Of a stretch of 64,000 nucleotides of DNA, positions 23,276-32,326 are shown one piece after another. Both the position numbers and the translations under genes were made by a program. Each line of letters starts with the position of its first letter. Positions within the stretch are counted from its first letter, which is position 1. The notes below the pieces were generated by a model. It did not search any database. It saw only the letters and a program-made list of their open reading frames with translations, and was not told the DNA's origin. The stretch is from an uncultured Pseudomonadota bacterium (GTDB lineage: Bacteria; Bdellovibrionota_B; Oligoflexia; Oligoflexales; CAIYRB01), in NCBI GenBank assembly GCA_903928445.1, contig CAIYRB010000087.1:1-64000 (forward strand), in the 5' to 3' direction.

Positions 23276-25489
23276 CTAAACTTTCAGCCGCGGGACGTGC
23301 CTGAGGTCTGGGTTGACCGCAAAGGGCTGACTTTCCTGCCTCCCGCCCAGCTCCCGCGTGGCTTGCACCAAGGGCCGCAGGCCGGCCGCGCGAATCTGGT
23401 CTATCACAGCGATAGGACTTAGCTTTTCGACGTCGATCGCGCCGAGGTCGGAGGCGCCGTAGTGCAGGCAGAGGGAGGCAATCTTTTCGGCAGGGTGCTG
23501 GCTTAAGGCAGTGCCCAGACCCGAGGCCGGACTCAACGTCGGCATCCGAGCTAAAGGCGCTATGATCGCCTCGATGCCATGCGCGGCCAGACGGGCCAAG
23601 GCGACGGCCCGAAGGTACTCGGAGGTGGTGACAAAGCTGCCAGGAGACGCTTCGATACTCAGCGCCAGCAGTGGACCACCGACCGGGGCCATCTCGGCAA
23701 AGGCCATGATGCGCTTGAGAAAAGCCTCCCACTGCGGCTCACCGGAGCCATGCATCGGTGCACTCAGCTCGACCTTGGCGGTACTGCAGAGCCCAGCGGC
23801 ATGCATCTGCCGATGCAGCTGAATGATCTCCTTTTGCGTCAGGTCGGTCTCGCTTTCGTGCGGGCTGCTGTCGATGCGGCTCAGTCCAGCCTGCTTTAAG
23901 CACGTGAGCAGCTCGGTGACCGTGACGTGCTCGTTTTGCGCCATGCGCCAGACACCTTTCACCCCGAGCAAGCTCAGGTCTAGTGCTGGAAAACTGTGGC
24001 GGCACGCGAACACCAGCTCCAAGAGCAGGCCGAGGTCATGCTCCGCTGGACTTGCCTGTGGTGACGCGGGCGTTGCCAAGTCGATGGTGATGCCGACCGG
24101 TTCGACCTGGTATTTTGCCGCGCAGGCTTTGCCTGCAGTGCTAAGCGTATCGATGGCCGCAGCGACGCTGGTGATGTTGTTTAGATTGAGACTTAGAATC
24201 GGCATGCAGCTGGCTTCGCCGCCGTCGTTCTGGCGTTCTGGGACTTGATTGGCAAGGCGACCAAGCTCGTGCAAGCTGCCGTGATGGGCTAAGTTGAGGA
24301 GTTCATCCAGTTGCAGCTTGTGGCCACAGTCCGCTTTATTCATGGCTTCGCGCAGCAAGACCGCCTGGGACTGCTCGGCGTTAGGACTGATTCGTTCGCT
24401 GCGCGGTGATGCATCAGGCCTGCTGACCGGGTTGTATAGCGTGTCGCGTTCAACCGGCGTGCGTTTGGCCTTGGTGATGATCTGTTCGATGTAAGAGCGG
24501 CCCATGGCCATGCCGGCGCGTCCGCCAGCCATACGCGAGATCTTTTCTTCGATCACCGTGCCGTCGAGGTCATTGGCGCCAAACTGCAAGGCCAGCTGGG
24601 CGATGTCTTGTCCGAGCATGACCCAGTAGGCTTTGACGTGGCGAAAGTTGTCGAGGTACAGACGGGCGATCGCCAGGGTCTTTAAATCGTCGTAGCCAAA
24701 GGTGTAGCGGTCGATCCCCATCTCGTTTTGAAAGGGCTGGAAAGACAGCGGAATAAAGGCGTTAAAGCCGCCGGTTTCATCCTGCAGCTGGCGCAGCCTG
24801 CGCATATGGTCGACGCGGTGATGGTATTTTTCGATATGGCCATAAAGCATGGTGCAATTGGAGTGCATGCCGAGCTTGTGCGCCGTGCGATGGGTGTCGA
24901 TCCACTGCTCCGCCGAGACCTTGGTGTCGCAGATCGCGTCGCGGATCTCCGGGTGAAAAATCTCGGCGCCGCCGCCAGGCAACGAGCCTAGGCCGACGCC
25001 CTGGAGTTCCACCAGGACTTCAGCGATGGTCTTGCGCGCCTTGCGCGCTAACCAGTCCAGCTCCACGGCAGTAAACGCCTTGATGTGGATCTGCGGATAC
25101 GCCGTCTTCACCGCTTGGACCATGTCTTTATAGTGCTCGAACTTCCAGCGCGGGTGGAGACCGCCGACCATGTGGACCTCGGTCGCGCCTTGCTCGACCG
25201 CCTCGCCGGCCTTGACCACCATCTCGTCGATCGAATAAGCGTAGGCGCCGTCTTCGCCTGGCTTGCGCGAGTACGCGCAGAACTTACAGCTCAAGGCACA
25301 GATATTAGTCGGGTTGATATGCCGGTTGACGTTATAGAAGACGCGGTCACCATTGCGGACGCGATTGACCTGGTCGGCGAGGCGACCGATCTCGATCAGG
25401 TCGCTGCTTTCAAACAGCGCCAGTGCGGCCTCATCCGACAGTCGCTCACCCTTGGCAATGGTCTGCGCAACGCTGCTCAGTAGGTCCAT
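23276..25489 (-). CDS. mqnE: Aminofutalosine synthase (MqnE) fused to a degenerate MqnC/MqnE-like domain
   Basis: The 737-residue protein has two homologous halves. Residues 1-370 are a complete radical SAM MqnE: CALSCKFCAYSRKPGEDGAY holds the CX3CX2C cluster, followed by LGSLPGGGAEIFHPEI and FQPFQNEMG. This activity joins S-adenosylmethionine chemistry to the MqnA product to form aminofutalosine in menaquinone synthesis. Residues of about 385-737 align in order with the same family (LHELGRLANQV, LLTCLKQAGLSRIDSSPHES, LCLHYGASDLGAIDVEKLSP), but where the cluster should be the sequence reads LNLNNITSVAAAID with no Cys. The second half is thus a pseudo-radical-SAM domain. GAGGAG precedes the ATG, 49 bases after mqnD. 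Confidence 0.88.
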   Translation of the reverse strand: MDLLSSVAQTIAKGERLSDEAALALFESSDLIEIGRLADQVNRVRNGDRVFYNVNRHINPTNICALSCKFCAYSRKPGEDGAYAYSIDEMVVKAGEAVEQGATEVHMVGGLHPRWKFEHYKDMVQAVKTAYPQIHIKAFTAVELDWLARKARKTIAEVLVELQGVGLGSLPGGGAEIFHPEIRDAICDTKVSAEQWIDTHRTAHKLGMHSNCTMLYGHIEKYHHRVDHMRRLRQLQDETGGFNAFIPLSFQPFQNEMGIDRYTFGYDDLKTLAIARLYLDNFRHVKAYWVMLGQDIAQLALQFGANDLDGTVIEEKISRMAGGRAGMAMGRSYIEQIITKAKRTPVERDTLYNPVSRPDASPRSERISPNAEQSQAVLLREAMNKADCGHKLQLDELLNLAHHGSLHELGRLANQVPERQNDGGEASCMPILSLNLNNITSVAAAIDTLSTAGKACAAKYQVEPVGITIDLATPASPQASPAEHDLGLLLELVFACRHSFPALDLSLLGVKGVWRMAQNEHVTVTELLTCLKQAGLSRIDSSPHESETDLTQKEIIQLHRQMHAAGLCSTAKVELSAPMHGSGEPQWEAFLKRIMAFAEMAPVGGPLLALSIEASPGSFVTTSEYLRAVALARLAAHGIEAIIAPLARMPTLSPASGLGTALSQHPAEKIASLCLHYGASDLGAIDVEKLSPIAVIDQIRAAGLRPLVQATRELGGRQESQPFAVNPDLRHVPRLKV

Positions 25490-25538
25490 GCTATCTCCTC
25501 AGGAGCTTATCGTAAGTATCGTCCAGGTGTGCACGCAC

Positions 25539-26426
25539 TCAATCGTACAGTGCGGTCGCGAGATCCACGGCTGGGCATAACCCGGCAGCGGCACCGATGC
25601 TAAACAACTCTGCCATGGCCTCACGGACGTCTGGTCGCATCGCCAGGCTTCGCTCGTTGACGTACATGGAAATATACTTGTCTCCGAGCGATAGGTCGAG
25701 GTGCGCTTTGGACTCCTTGAGCGCCTCGCCCAAAGTCGCGGCGCGATTGGCTAGGCCAAAATCGATACTTTCGCGCATCAGCTGGGTGATTTCGTGGATG
25801 GCTTGGGGGCCCAAGCTACGGCGAATGGCGTTAGCGCCAAGCGGCAACGGCAGGCCTTTGGCGGCGTGCCACAGCTTGCCGAGATCCCCGAGCTTGCGAA
25901 AGCCGCGCTGCTCACAGTCAAGCTGCAACTCATGAATCAGCACGCCAGCATCGACCTCGCCGCGCTCGACGGCGCCGCTGATCTCGAGAAAGCCCATCGG
26001 CACATCGATAAAGTCACCGATCAGCCCGCGCGCGGCAAAGAACGCCGAGGTTTGCCGGCCAGGCACGGCTATGCGCTTGCCGCGAAGCTCAGTGGCGTCG
26101 CGCAAGGGGCTGTCTTGGCGCACGATCAGAGCTGGACCGAAGTCATCGCCGATACTCGCACCGATGGGCATCAGCAGGTACTCGTCCGCGATGCCTGGGT
26201 AAGCGGCGATGCTGATGGCCGTAACATCGTAACGGCCAAGGCGTGCTTGTTCGTTGAGGTATTGAATATCCGCAGCCGTGTAGGTGAAGTCGTAAGGGCC
26301 ACAACCTATCAGGCCCGCGCGCATGGCATGGACCATGAAGGCATCGTCGGTATCTGGACTAAAGGCGATCGAAATGGGAGTTCGCGACGTCTTATGGATA
26401 TCAGTCATAGGCTTCTTCTCATTCAT
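25539..26426 (-). CDS. mqnD: 1,4-dihydroxy-6-naphthoate synthase
   Basis: The 295-residue protein matches MqnD: ISIAFSPDTDDAFMVHAMRAG near the N-terminus, DVTAISIAAYPGIADEYLLMPIGASIGDDFGP, and GKRIAVPGRQTSAFFAARGL. MqnD converts cyclic de-hypoxanthinyl futalosine to 1,4-dihydroxy-6-naphthoate, the last ring-forming step of the futalosine route. The fold is like a periplasmic binding protein but there is no signal peptide. The start overlaps the mevalonate kinase stop (ATGA), with GGTGGAG as ribosome binding site, so it is translationally coupled to the mevalonate genes. It lies upstream of the mqnE fusion on the same strand. Confidence 0.92.
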   Translation of the reverse strand: MNEKKPMTDIHKTSRTPISIAFSPDTDDAFMVHAMRAGLIGCGPYDFTYTAADIQYLNEQARLGRYDVTAISIAAYPGIADEYLLMPIGASIGDDFGPALIVRQDSPLRDATELRGKRIAVPGRQTSAFFAARGLIGDFIDVPMGFLEISGAVERGEVDAGVLIHELQLDCEQRGFRKLGDLGKLWHAAKGLPLPLGANAIRRSLGPQAIHEITQLMRESIDFGLANRAATLGEALKESKAHLDLSLGDKYISMYVNERSLAMRPDVREAMAELFSIGAAAGLCPAVDLATALYD

Positions 26427-27406
26427 ATCAGCTCCACCGCGCAAACGCGGGTGCCGCCGAGGCGTTCATTGAGGGCGATGACTTGAGCCGCGCCGTGTTC
26501 TGCCGACAATAGAGCTAAAACACAGCCGCCGCCACCAGCGCCTGTGGTCTTAGCGGCAAGGCAGCCAACGCTCTTCGCGGCGGCGATGATCTCGCTTAGG
26601 TGGTCGGTGACCACTCCAGCCTCGTCCAGATAGGCCCCTGCGGCGGTCATCGCCTCGGCGACCTCGATGGTCGAGCCGTGCGTTAAGCCGTAGATCACCT
26701 CAGCGGCCAACTGGTCAAAGTTGGCAATGCGACGTTCGCCGGCGGATCCATGGAAGTAGGGCGTGGCGACCTGGATCATCGTCATCGTCGAAGAACGCAC
26801 GCCGCTGTCGAGCAGGGCAAAACGCCAGGGTAGGTCGTCCGGCAGGCGCTGCAAGGGGACTTCCAGCGGCATCGCGCCCTTGGCGAAGGAGACCACATGG
26901 CCCATGGCGACGACGGCCGTGTCCAGGCCAGACGGGTTGCCGTGAAAGCGCCGCTCAAGCTGGGTGCCGAAGTTGGCTAGTTCATAGCGGGCCAGAGGAC
27001 GCTGCACGGATTCGGCGAGCGCTTTGAGGATGACGATACACAGCGATGCCGATGAACCGAGGCCGGCGCCGATCATCACCGTCGAGTTGCCCTCGATATC
27101 CAGAGGAAAAGGTTCAATACCGAGCAGTTTAAAGGCCTCCTCGACCAGTCCATCGACATGCGGCGAGACGCTGCGGCCGCCAAGCAGGACGCGAAAGATC
27201 GGATCGCCATTCTTATGGCGCCTGGTGGTTGGCGTCAGCCGCACCGTCATCTGCAGCGTCGGCACCGGCATCGCCACGGCACGCGCGCCGTAGACCACTG
27301 CATGCTCGCCGACAAGGATCGCCTTGGCGCAGGCGGAAGCGTTGACACTACGGTGTTGCGTCATGGTCCCAGGGTAAACGGTAGCGTCGACGTCAGGGCT
27401 GTTCAA
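26423..27406 (-). CDS. mvk: Mevalonate kinase
   Basis: The 327-residue GHMP kinase has SACAKAILVGEHAVVYGARA at the N-terminus, ATP loop GAGLGSSASLCIV, catalytic Asp region HGNPSGLDTAVV and C-terminal KTTGAGGGGCVLAL. It phosphorylates mevalonate at C5. The annotated start is TTG 27406, whose last two bases begin the TGA of the preceding gene's overlap (TTGA) and which has AGGAGA at good spacing. ATG 27364, 14 codons later, is an alternative with a weaker site. It is followed by mqnD with a 4-base overlap. It belongs to a minus-strand operon holding the whole lower mevalonate pathway. Confidence 0.93.
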   Translation of the reverse strand: MNSPDVDATVYPGTMTQHRSVNASACAKAILVGEHAVVYGARAVAMPVPTLQMTVRLTPTTRRHKNGDPIFRVLLGGRSVSPHVDGLVEEAFKLLGIEPFPLDIEGNSTVMIGAGLGSSASLCIVILKALAESVQRPLARYELANFGTQLERRFHGNPSGLDTAVVAMGHVVSFAKGAMPLEVPLQRLPDDLPWRFALLDSGVRSSTMTMIQVATPYFHGSAGERRIANFDQLAAEVIYGLTHGSTIEVAEAMTAAGAYLDEAGVVTDHLSEIIAAAKSVGCLAAKTTGAGGGGCVLALLSAEHGAAQVIALNERLGGTRVCAVELI

Positions 27407-28431
27407 TGCGTGGGTCTCCTGTACAAGAGCGGACCTTGGCCGGTGCGGTCGGTGATCAAGGCCAAGTCGGGAAAGGCTGCATTCAGTCGCCGCACGACTT
27501 CAGGTGCGGTGTGCGGAGCACAGATGATATGGACGTTGGGTCCGGCATCGATGGTGAAGTAAGCGGCTAGCCCATGCTCCTCGCGCTGCTGGCGCAGCCA
27601 AGCGAGAACTTCAGAGGTGCGCGGCTGCAGATAATCGAGGCGTGGCTCACTGCTTAGCATGACCGCATGCATCTCCAGCGCTTCGGCTTCGATGGCATTG
27701 CCCAAGGCTGGCAGGTCGTGCGCCGCCAACGCCGCTTCGACTAGGCGCATGCGCGCCGGGAGGCCAGCCAAACGTGGCAAAAACAACGGACTACTGCGCA
27801 CGCTGAGGTGCCCGGCGGAGGAGCCGACGGCTTTCTCCTGACGCGACACCAGAACGATGATGTCGGTGAGCGGCCAGTCCACCGCGAGGGGTTCAATGCG
27901 CTGAGCACTAGGGCTGCTCCCGGCATGCCACGTGACGTAACCGCCAAACAGGCTGCGGCCAGCACTGCCCGAGCCCATGCGCGCCAGGTAAGCCAGGCGC
28001 TCGCGCGGGAAGTCGGCGGTCTCCAGCTCGGTCAGCGAGGCGCTGCCCGTCCACGCCGCGATCGCCGCGAGCGTCAAGGCGCCCAGGCCACTTGCGCTGG
28101 AAGCGATGCCGCAGCCGGTCGGAAAGGTGTTGTGGGTGGTGATCTCAAGCGCCGCCGAGAAGCCCAGCTCGCGGCGTAGAAAGGCCAGGTGGCGCACGGC
28201 TTTGTCCGAGCCGGAGGTGTAGGCGGTGACGACGCCCTGACTGTCCGCTCGCCGGATCATGTCGGGACCGGACGCGGCGATCTGGGCGCTCGTCTGCGTT
28301 CTCGCGCTGTCCAGGGTCATCGACAGCGAGTCGTTCTCTGGCCACTGTAGGGCCAGGTCACGTTTGCCCCAGTATTTGATCAGGGCGATGTTGCTCGGCA
28401 CCTCAGCCGTAAATATATATTGATTATGCAT
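27403..28431 (-). CDS. mvaD: Diphosphomevalonate decarboxylase
   Basis: The 342-residue GHMP-family enzyme has the diagnostic PSNIALIKYWGKRD near the N-terminus, NDSLSMTLDSARTQT, ATP loop TGCGIASSASGLGALTLAA and GSGSAGRSLFGGYV (catalytic Ser/Arg region), plus FTIDAGPNVHIIC (catalytic Asp). It makes isopentenyl diphosphate from mevalonate diphosphate with ATP. ATG 28431 lies inside the end of the phosphomevalonate kinase gene (8-base overlap) and follows GGAGGC; an earlier in-frame start lacks the site and would add 15 unrelated residues. The stop overlaps the mevalonate kinase start. Confidence 0.94.
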   Translation of the reverse strand: MHNQYIFTAEVPSNIALIKYWGKRDLALQWPENDSLSMTLDSARTQTSAQIAASGPDMIRRADSQGVVTAYTSGSDKAVRHLAFLRRELGFSAALEITTHNTFPTGCGIASSASGLGALTLAAIAAWTGSASLTELETADFPRERLAYLARMGSGSAGRSLFGGYVTWHAGSSPSAQRIEPLAVDWPLTDIIVLVSRQEKAVGSSAGHLSVRSSPLFLPRLAGLPARMRLVEAALAAHDLPALGNAIEAEALEMHAVMLSSEPRLDYLQPRTSEVLAWLRQQREEHGLAAYFTIDAGPNVHIICAPHTAPEVVRRLNAAFPDLALITDRTGQGPLLYRRPTH

Positions 28432-29485
28432 GGTGCATGCCTCCAAGCAGCTTTGCGCCAGACGGGGTGAAGCCACCTGGTAGCAAGGTCCAACCGCGAC
28501 GCGCGAGGACGCCCGCGGCGGCCTCGGTGGCGCGAGCTTCGCCGATCAGCAGCACGGCGTCTTCGCCGCCGGCACCGGTGGTCTTGAAGCTCCAGCTGCT
28601 GTCGCAACCAGCGAGCACCCCGAGGTCTCGGGCAAGAGCCGTGGGAAAAGCTGGCGCCGCACTAAACAACTGTCGATGCTGACCACAGGCCGCCGCCAAG
28701 GCCGCCACCAAAGACTCCTGATGCGGCGCCGCCAGAGCATCGGTAAAGGCCGATTGCAAGGCCTCGGACAAAGCGTGAAGGCGCGGCATCTGCGCGGTCT
28801 CGCGCAACCATGTCAGAGTCGAGAGCAAAAGTGGTGTCGTTGCCGCGCCGGCACCACCGACATAAACTCGAACCAATGTACTAAGGCGTGCCAGCACGCT
28901 GTCACTCGCGCGTTCGATGGACTCCGGCCAATGCGCCAGGTCCGGGCCGGATTTAAAGCGGCACAAACCACCGCTCAGCTGGGTGGCTAGGTCGTAGCCC
29001 GAGGCTTGAGTCTGCGCCTGGCGTTGGAGGCGCAACGCTTCGCTGGCGCAAAACCAGCCATCTGCCGCAGTCTGTGTCCGCCCTTGGCGCCGCAGCGAGG
29101 CGGCACTAAACGCCATCAGCACGCCCAACCGTAGGGCCGACGACGAGCCGATGCCATAACTGACCGTCAGCTCCGACTGCACGCTGACCCGCGTGGCTGG
29201 CAGGTGAAACAGGTCCAGCGCATGCGCCACCGCTGCCAGCAGCGGCTGTGTTGGATAATCGGCGGCGACGCTGCCGACGCTGACAAAGCCCGGTTGCGGC
29301 CATAGCTCGGAATGAACCACACAGCCGATAAAGTCCGCCGCACCTTCGTCCGCCCATGCCACGTCCACCGTCAAGCTGCGCGCGACGGCAACCGCCAAGG
29401 CGGCGCCGCCATCTAGTACGCTATACTCGCCAGCAAGCATCACCTTGCCGGGTACGCGAACGCTGGTGACGGACAGCTCACTCAT
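28424..29485 (-). CDS. Phosphomevalonate kinase (GHMP family)
   Basis: The 353-residue GHMP kinase has VRVPGKVMLAGEYSVLDGGAA at the N-terminus, the loop SYGIGSSSALRLGVLMAFSAAS, and FKTTGAGGEDAVLLIG near the C-terminus. The GEYxVLdGG start, with position between HMG-CoA reductase and the decarboxylase, supports the bacterial phosphomevalonate kinase role (5-phosphomevalonate to 5-diphosphomevalonate). The start ATG overlaps the HMG-CoA reductase stop by four bases (ATGA). A second mevalonate-kinase-like role is less likely because a clear mevalonate kinase gene is present two genes downstream. Confidence 0.9.
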   Translation of the reverse strand: MSELSVTSVRVPGKVMLAGEYSVLDGGAALAVAVARSLTVDVAWADEGAADFIGCVVHSELWPQPGFVSVGSVAADYPTQPLLAAVAHALDLFHLPATRVSVQSELTVSYGIGSSSALRLGVLMAFSAASLRRQGRTQTAADGWFCASEALRLQRQAQTQASGYDLATQLSGGLCRFKSGPDLAHWPESIERASDSVLARLSTLVRVYVGGAGAATTPLLLSTLTWLRETAQMPRLHALSEALQSAFTDALAAPHQESLVAALAAACGQHRQLFSAAPAFPTALARDLGVLAGCDSSWSFKTTGAGGEDAVLLIGEARATEAAAGVLARRGWTLLPGGFTPSGAKLLGGMHHA

Positions 29486-30777
29486 GTGCGCGCGGCCCCT
29501 TGGCGGTTGAGTAGGTCGAGGTTGCTTTTATGCAGACTCATGTGGCCGCGCTGGATGCCCTCGGAGGCCAGGGCCCGCAGCGCCGAGAGGTTCTGCGCCA
29601 GACCGACTGAAGCGACGATACCGGCTAAGGCACGCGCGTCGGGCGACCCGAGTAAGCTCATGGCCGCCTGCGCGGCTGGGTGCAACTGCGTCACGCCGCC
29701 GACCACGCCGACCGCCATGGGCACTGCTAGTCGTCCCACCAAGTCACCCGAAGGCGTCGCTTCCCACACCGCTAAGGGCATGTAGCGGCCGCTGCGACAG
29801 GCGTAAGCATGAGCTCCCGCCTCGACGGCGCGCCAGTCGTTGCCGGTGGCGATCAGCACCGGGTCGATGCCGTTCATGATGCCTTTGTTGTTGGTGGTCG
29901 CGCGGTAGACATCATGGGCGGCGAATTGATACGCCATGACGATGCGCTCGACCACCTCTTTGCCGTCGAACTCGCGCGTGTCCAAGGCACTGGCGGGGAC
30001 GAAGCAGGTGACGTCGGTGAGGCGGCGATCGTTGAGGTTGGTCAAGATGCGCAGGCCGATCGCCACCGGCAGCAGCTCGGGCATCAGCGTCGACACGCGC
30101 TCGCACATGGTGTTGACGATGTTGGCGCCCATCGCGTCGCAGGTGTTGACGTAGAGGTGCAAGACCAGGCTGCCGATCTCCGGGACGTAGCGCCAATCCA
30201 AATCGCAGGCGCCGCCGCCTCGCGCCACCAGGCGGTCCTGACCGCGGTTGGCGTAGTTGATCAGGCGCTCCTTGTGTGCCTTCAAGATAGCGTCAAAGTC
30301 GACGCTGGCATCCTGCAGCAGCAGCTGGATCTGTCCCGTCATCACCGGCTCGGTGCTGACGGCGGTAAAGCCGCCACCAGCGCGCGCGAGTTTGGCGCCG
30401 TGGCTCGCCGCAGCCAGCACGCTCGTCTCTTCGACCGCCATAGGCACGAGGACGTCGCGGCCATTGATATAGAAATTGGTGGCGACGCCCAAGGGTAGGC
30501 TAAAGCTACCCAGACCATTTTCGATGAATACCTCGAGCAGCTCGCCATTGAGGGTGCCGAGGTTACCAAGGCTGGCCAGCGCCGCCTCGTTCAAGCCGGA
30601 GAAGGCCTGGACCGAACGCAGCCGCTCCGAGCGCGGCAGCTCGTAAAACCCTGGCAACCGTGACGACCGGCTAAAATCCCGTTCGCTCGGCGGCCGCTGC
30701 TGGCTAGTCGATGCTGCCGGGGTCGTCACCGCTGGATCTGCGGCTATAGGGGCATCTTGGCGTCGAGTTGTCTCCAT
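29482..30777 (-). CDS. mvaA: Hydroxymethylglutaryl-CoA reductase, class II type
   Basis: The 431-residue protein has class II (bacterial) HMG-CoA reductase motifs: IENGLGSFSLPLGVA with the catalytic Glu, VEETSVLAAASHGAKLA, VNTCDAMGANIVNT, the catalytic Lys in ATTNNKGIMNG, and the C-terminal GHMSLH catalytic His. It makes mevalonate from HMG-CoA using NAD(P)H. No membrane anchor is present. The first 40 residues are a Pro/Ser/Thr-rich tail with no counterpart in the catalytic fold. ATG 30777 is preferred (GCGAGG upstream); a TTG two codons earlier is possible. It is the second gene of the mevalonate operon. Confidence 0.94.
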   Translation of the reverse strand: METTRRQDAPIAADPAVTTPAASTSQQRPPSERDFSRSSRLPGFYELPRSERLRSVQAFSGLNEAALASLGNLGTLNGELLEVFIENGLGSFSLPLGVATNFYINGRDVLVPMAVEETSVLAAASHGAKLARAGGGFTAVSTEPVMTGQIQLLLQDASVDFDAILKAHKERLINYANRGQDRLVARGGGACDLDWRYVPEIGSLVLHLYVNTCDAMGANIVNTMCERVSTLMPELLPVAIGLRILTNLNDRRLTDVTCFVPASALDTREFDGKEVVERIVMAYQFAAHDVYRATTNNKGIMNGIDPVLIATGNDWRAVEAGAHAYACRSGRYMPLAVWEATPSGDLVGRLAVPMAVGVVGGVTQLHPAAQAAMSLLGSPDARALAGIVASVGLAQNLSALRALASEGIQRGHMSLHKSNLDLLNRQGAART

Positions 30778-30789
30778 GCTCAACCTCGC

Positions 30790-32205
30790 TTAAATAGGGT
30801 GCGGTGGGAAGTCTACAGCATCGCTGCTCGCGCGCATCCCATAACTGGTCAATTGGTCGGTGAAGGCACGGCTTTGATGCAGGCGTCGCGGTAGCTCATG
30901 CAGCGTCCGGGCGCCGCTGCATAGCATCGCTGTTTTGAGCCCTTGGGCAAAGATCAGCAGGGCTTCATGCACGGCGTCCTCGGACAGCAAGGCCGCCCGC
31001 AGCAGCGGTAGGCCGATGCCACATAGGTCGGCGCCTAGCGCCACGGCTTTGGCGACGTCCAGTCCGTCGCGGATGCCGCCGGTGGCAACCAGCGGCATCT
31101 GCGGCAAGTCGCGACGCAGCAGCGCCATCGCCACTGCCGTTGGGATGCCCCAGTCGCGAAAGGTCGCGGCAACGGCGCGGGTGACCGCGGCGCTGGTGCG
31201 CTCGCCTTCGATAAAACTCCACGAGGTGCCGCCTTTACCGCCGCAGTCGAGGGCGGCCACGCCGGCCTCCTGCAGGCGGCGGGCCGTCTCTAGATCGAGG
31301 CCGGCACCGACCTCTTTGATCAGCAAGGGCACGCCAAGACGCTCGCGAATGGCGGCGATTTGCGCCAGCACACCGCGGAAGTCGCGGTCGCCCTCGACCT
31401 GGACGACCTCCTGCAGGACATTGACATGGATCGCTAGCGCATCGGCGCTGATCATCTCGACGGCTCGTTGACATAGCTCCAAGGCATCGACGCCGCGCAG
31501 CTGGGCGATGCCGATGTTGCCGATCAAAAATAGGTCGGGGACGGTCTTCTTGACGGCGAAGATCGCCGCATGTTGCGGATTGTCGAGGGCGACGCGCTGC
31601 GAGCCAACGCCCATCGGGATGCCGGCAGCCGCTGCGGCCCGTGCGAGCCGCAGGTTGATCTCGGCGCCTTGCGCTAGCCCGCCGGTCATGCCCGTGATCA
31701 GCAGCGGTAGGGCAAAACGGCCGCCAAGAAAGGTCCGACTCGTGTCGAGGTCGGCCCATGACAGCTCGGGCAGGGCCATGGGTCGCAGCAGAACGTCGCT
31801 GAAGCCGGTGTAGCGGTCGCTGGCCTCAATATCGGTCGTGGCGCAGATCTCGATGTGCTGGCTTTTACGGATCAGGGTGAGCAGATCCGCGAGGATGTCA
31901 CGCTGCCTAGGGTCGGTGATGCGGATGTGCGCCGGGGCCTTGCTCGGCGTCGTAAGAGAGGCGGTCGTTCGGTCCAGAGGGCCCGAGTCGTGGGCTTTGC
32001 CCTCCAACTGAAAGCTTCTCCCCGCGTCCAACACGATCGTCAGACTCCCGCTCGGCAACGTGCCTACATCCTGAAACTGGATGACCAAGGCATCGGCTGC
32101 CAGAGCCTGCACGAATCCAGCCCCTGCGGCGCTGTCGACCACGGCTAGGTGGCGGCGCAAGGTGACGAATGGGGCTGCGCTAGTGAGGTCGTCGCGGATC
32201 AGCAT
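30790..32205 (-). CDS. fni: Type 2 isopentenyl-diphosphate delta-isomerase with N-terminal extension
   Basis: The C-terminal 360 residues are a type 2 (FMN-dependent) IPP isomerase: RKSQHIEICATTDIEA, FGGR-type segment LGGRFALPLLITGMTGG, MGVGSQRVAL, IGNIGIAQL, HVNVLQEVVQ, LIKEVGAGL, DCGGKGGTSW, ATGGIRDGLDVAKAVALGADLCGIGLPLL. It interconverts IPP and DMAPP. The first about 110 residues are extra compared with the usual length of about 340-350. That part is beta-rich (VIQFQDVGTLPSGSLTIVLD) and not recognised, perhaps a small regulatory domain. No internal Met is available as an alternative start. It is the first gene of the operon, divergent from an ABC gene. Confidence 0.92.
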   Translation of the reverse strand: MLIRDDLTSAAPFVTLRRHLAVVDSAAGAGFVQALAADALVIQFQDVGTLPSGSLTIVLDAGRSFQLEGKAHDSGPLDRTTASLTTPSKAPAHIRITDPRQRDILADLLTLIRKSQHIEICATTDIEASDRYTGFSDVLLRPMALPELSWADLDTSRTFLGGRFALPLLITGMTGGLAQGAEINLRLARAAAAAGIPMGVGSQRVALDNPQHAAIFAVKKTVPDLFLIGNIGIAQLRGVDALELCQRAVEMISADALAIHVNVLQEVVQVEGDRDFRGVLAQIAAIRERLGVPLLIKEVGAGLDLETARRLQEAGVAALDCGGKGGTSWSFIEGERTSAAVTRAVAATFRDWGIPTAVAMALLRRDLPQMPLVATGGIRDGLDVAKAVALGADLCGIGLPLLRAALLSEDAVHEALLIFAQGLKTAMLCSGARTLHELPRRLHQSRAFTDQLTSYGMRASSDAVDFPPHPI

Positions 32206-32326
32206 CTAGTCTCTTTGATCCTTTGTGTAATAACTCCGGACAGGGGACCTAAACCAAGGTAAAATCAGGGATCAGTCCGGACGAGGGGGCAGCCTAAGTT
32301 AGGGGTCTAGGGCCCTGGGAGTCAAC

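Noticed and set aside
25794-26486. 230-codon plus-strand open frame over mqnD
   Set aside because: Antisense to MqnD motifs and without family resemblance or a ribosome binding site.
29809-30498. 229-codon plus-strand open frame inside HMG-CoA reductase
   Set aside because: Fully antisense to a well-supported enzyme, with low-complexity His/Asp/Val-rich sequence.
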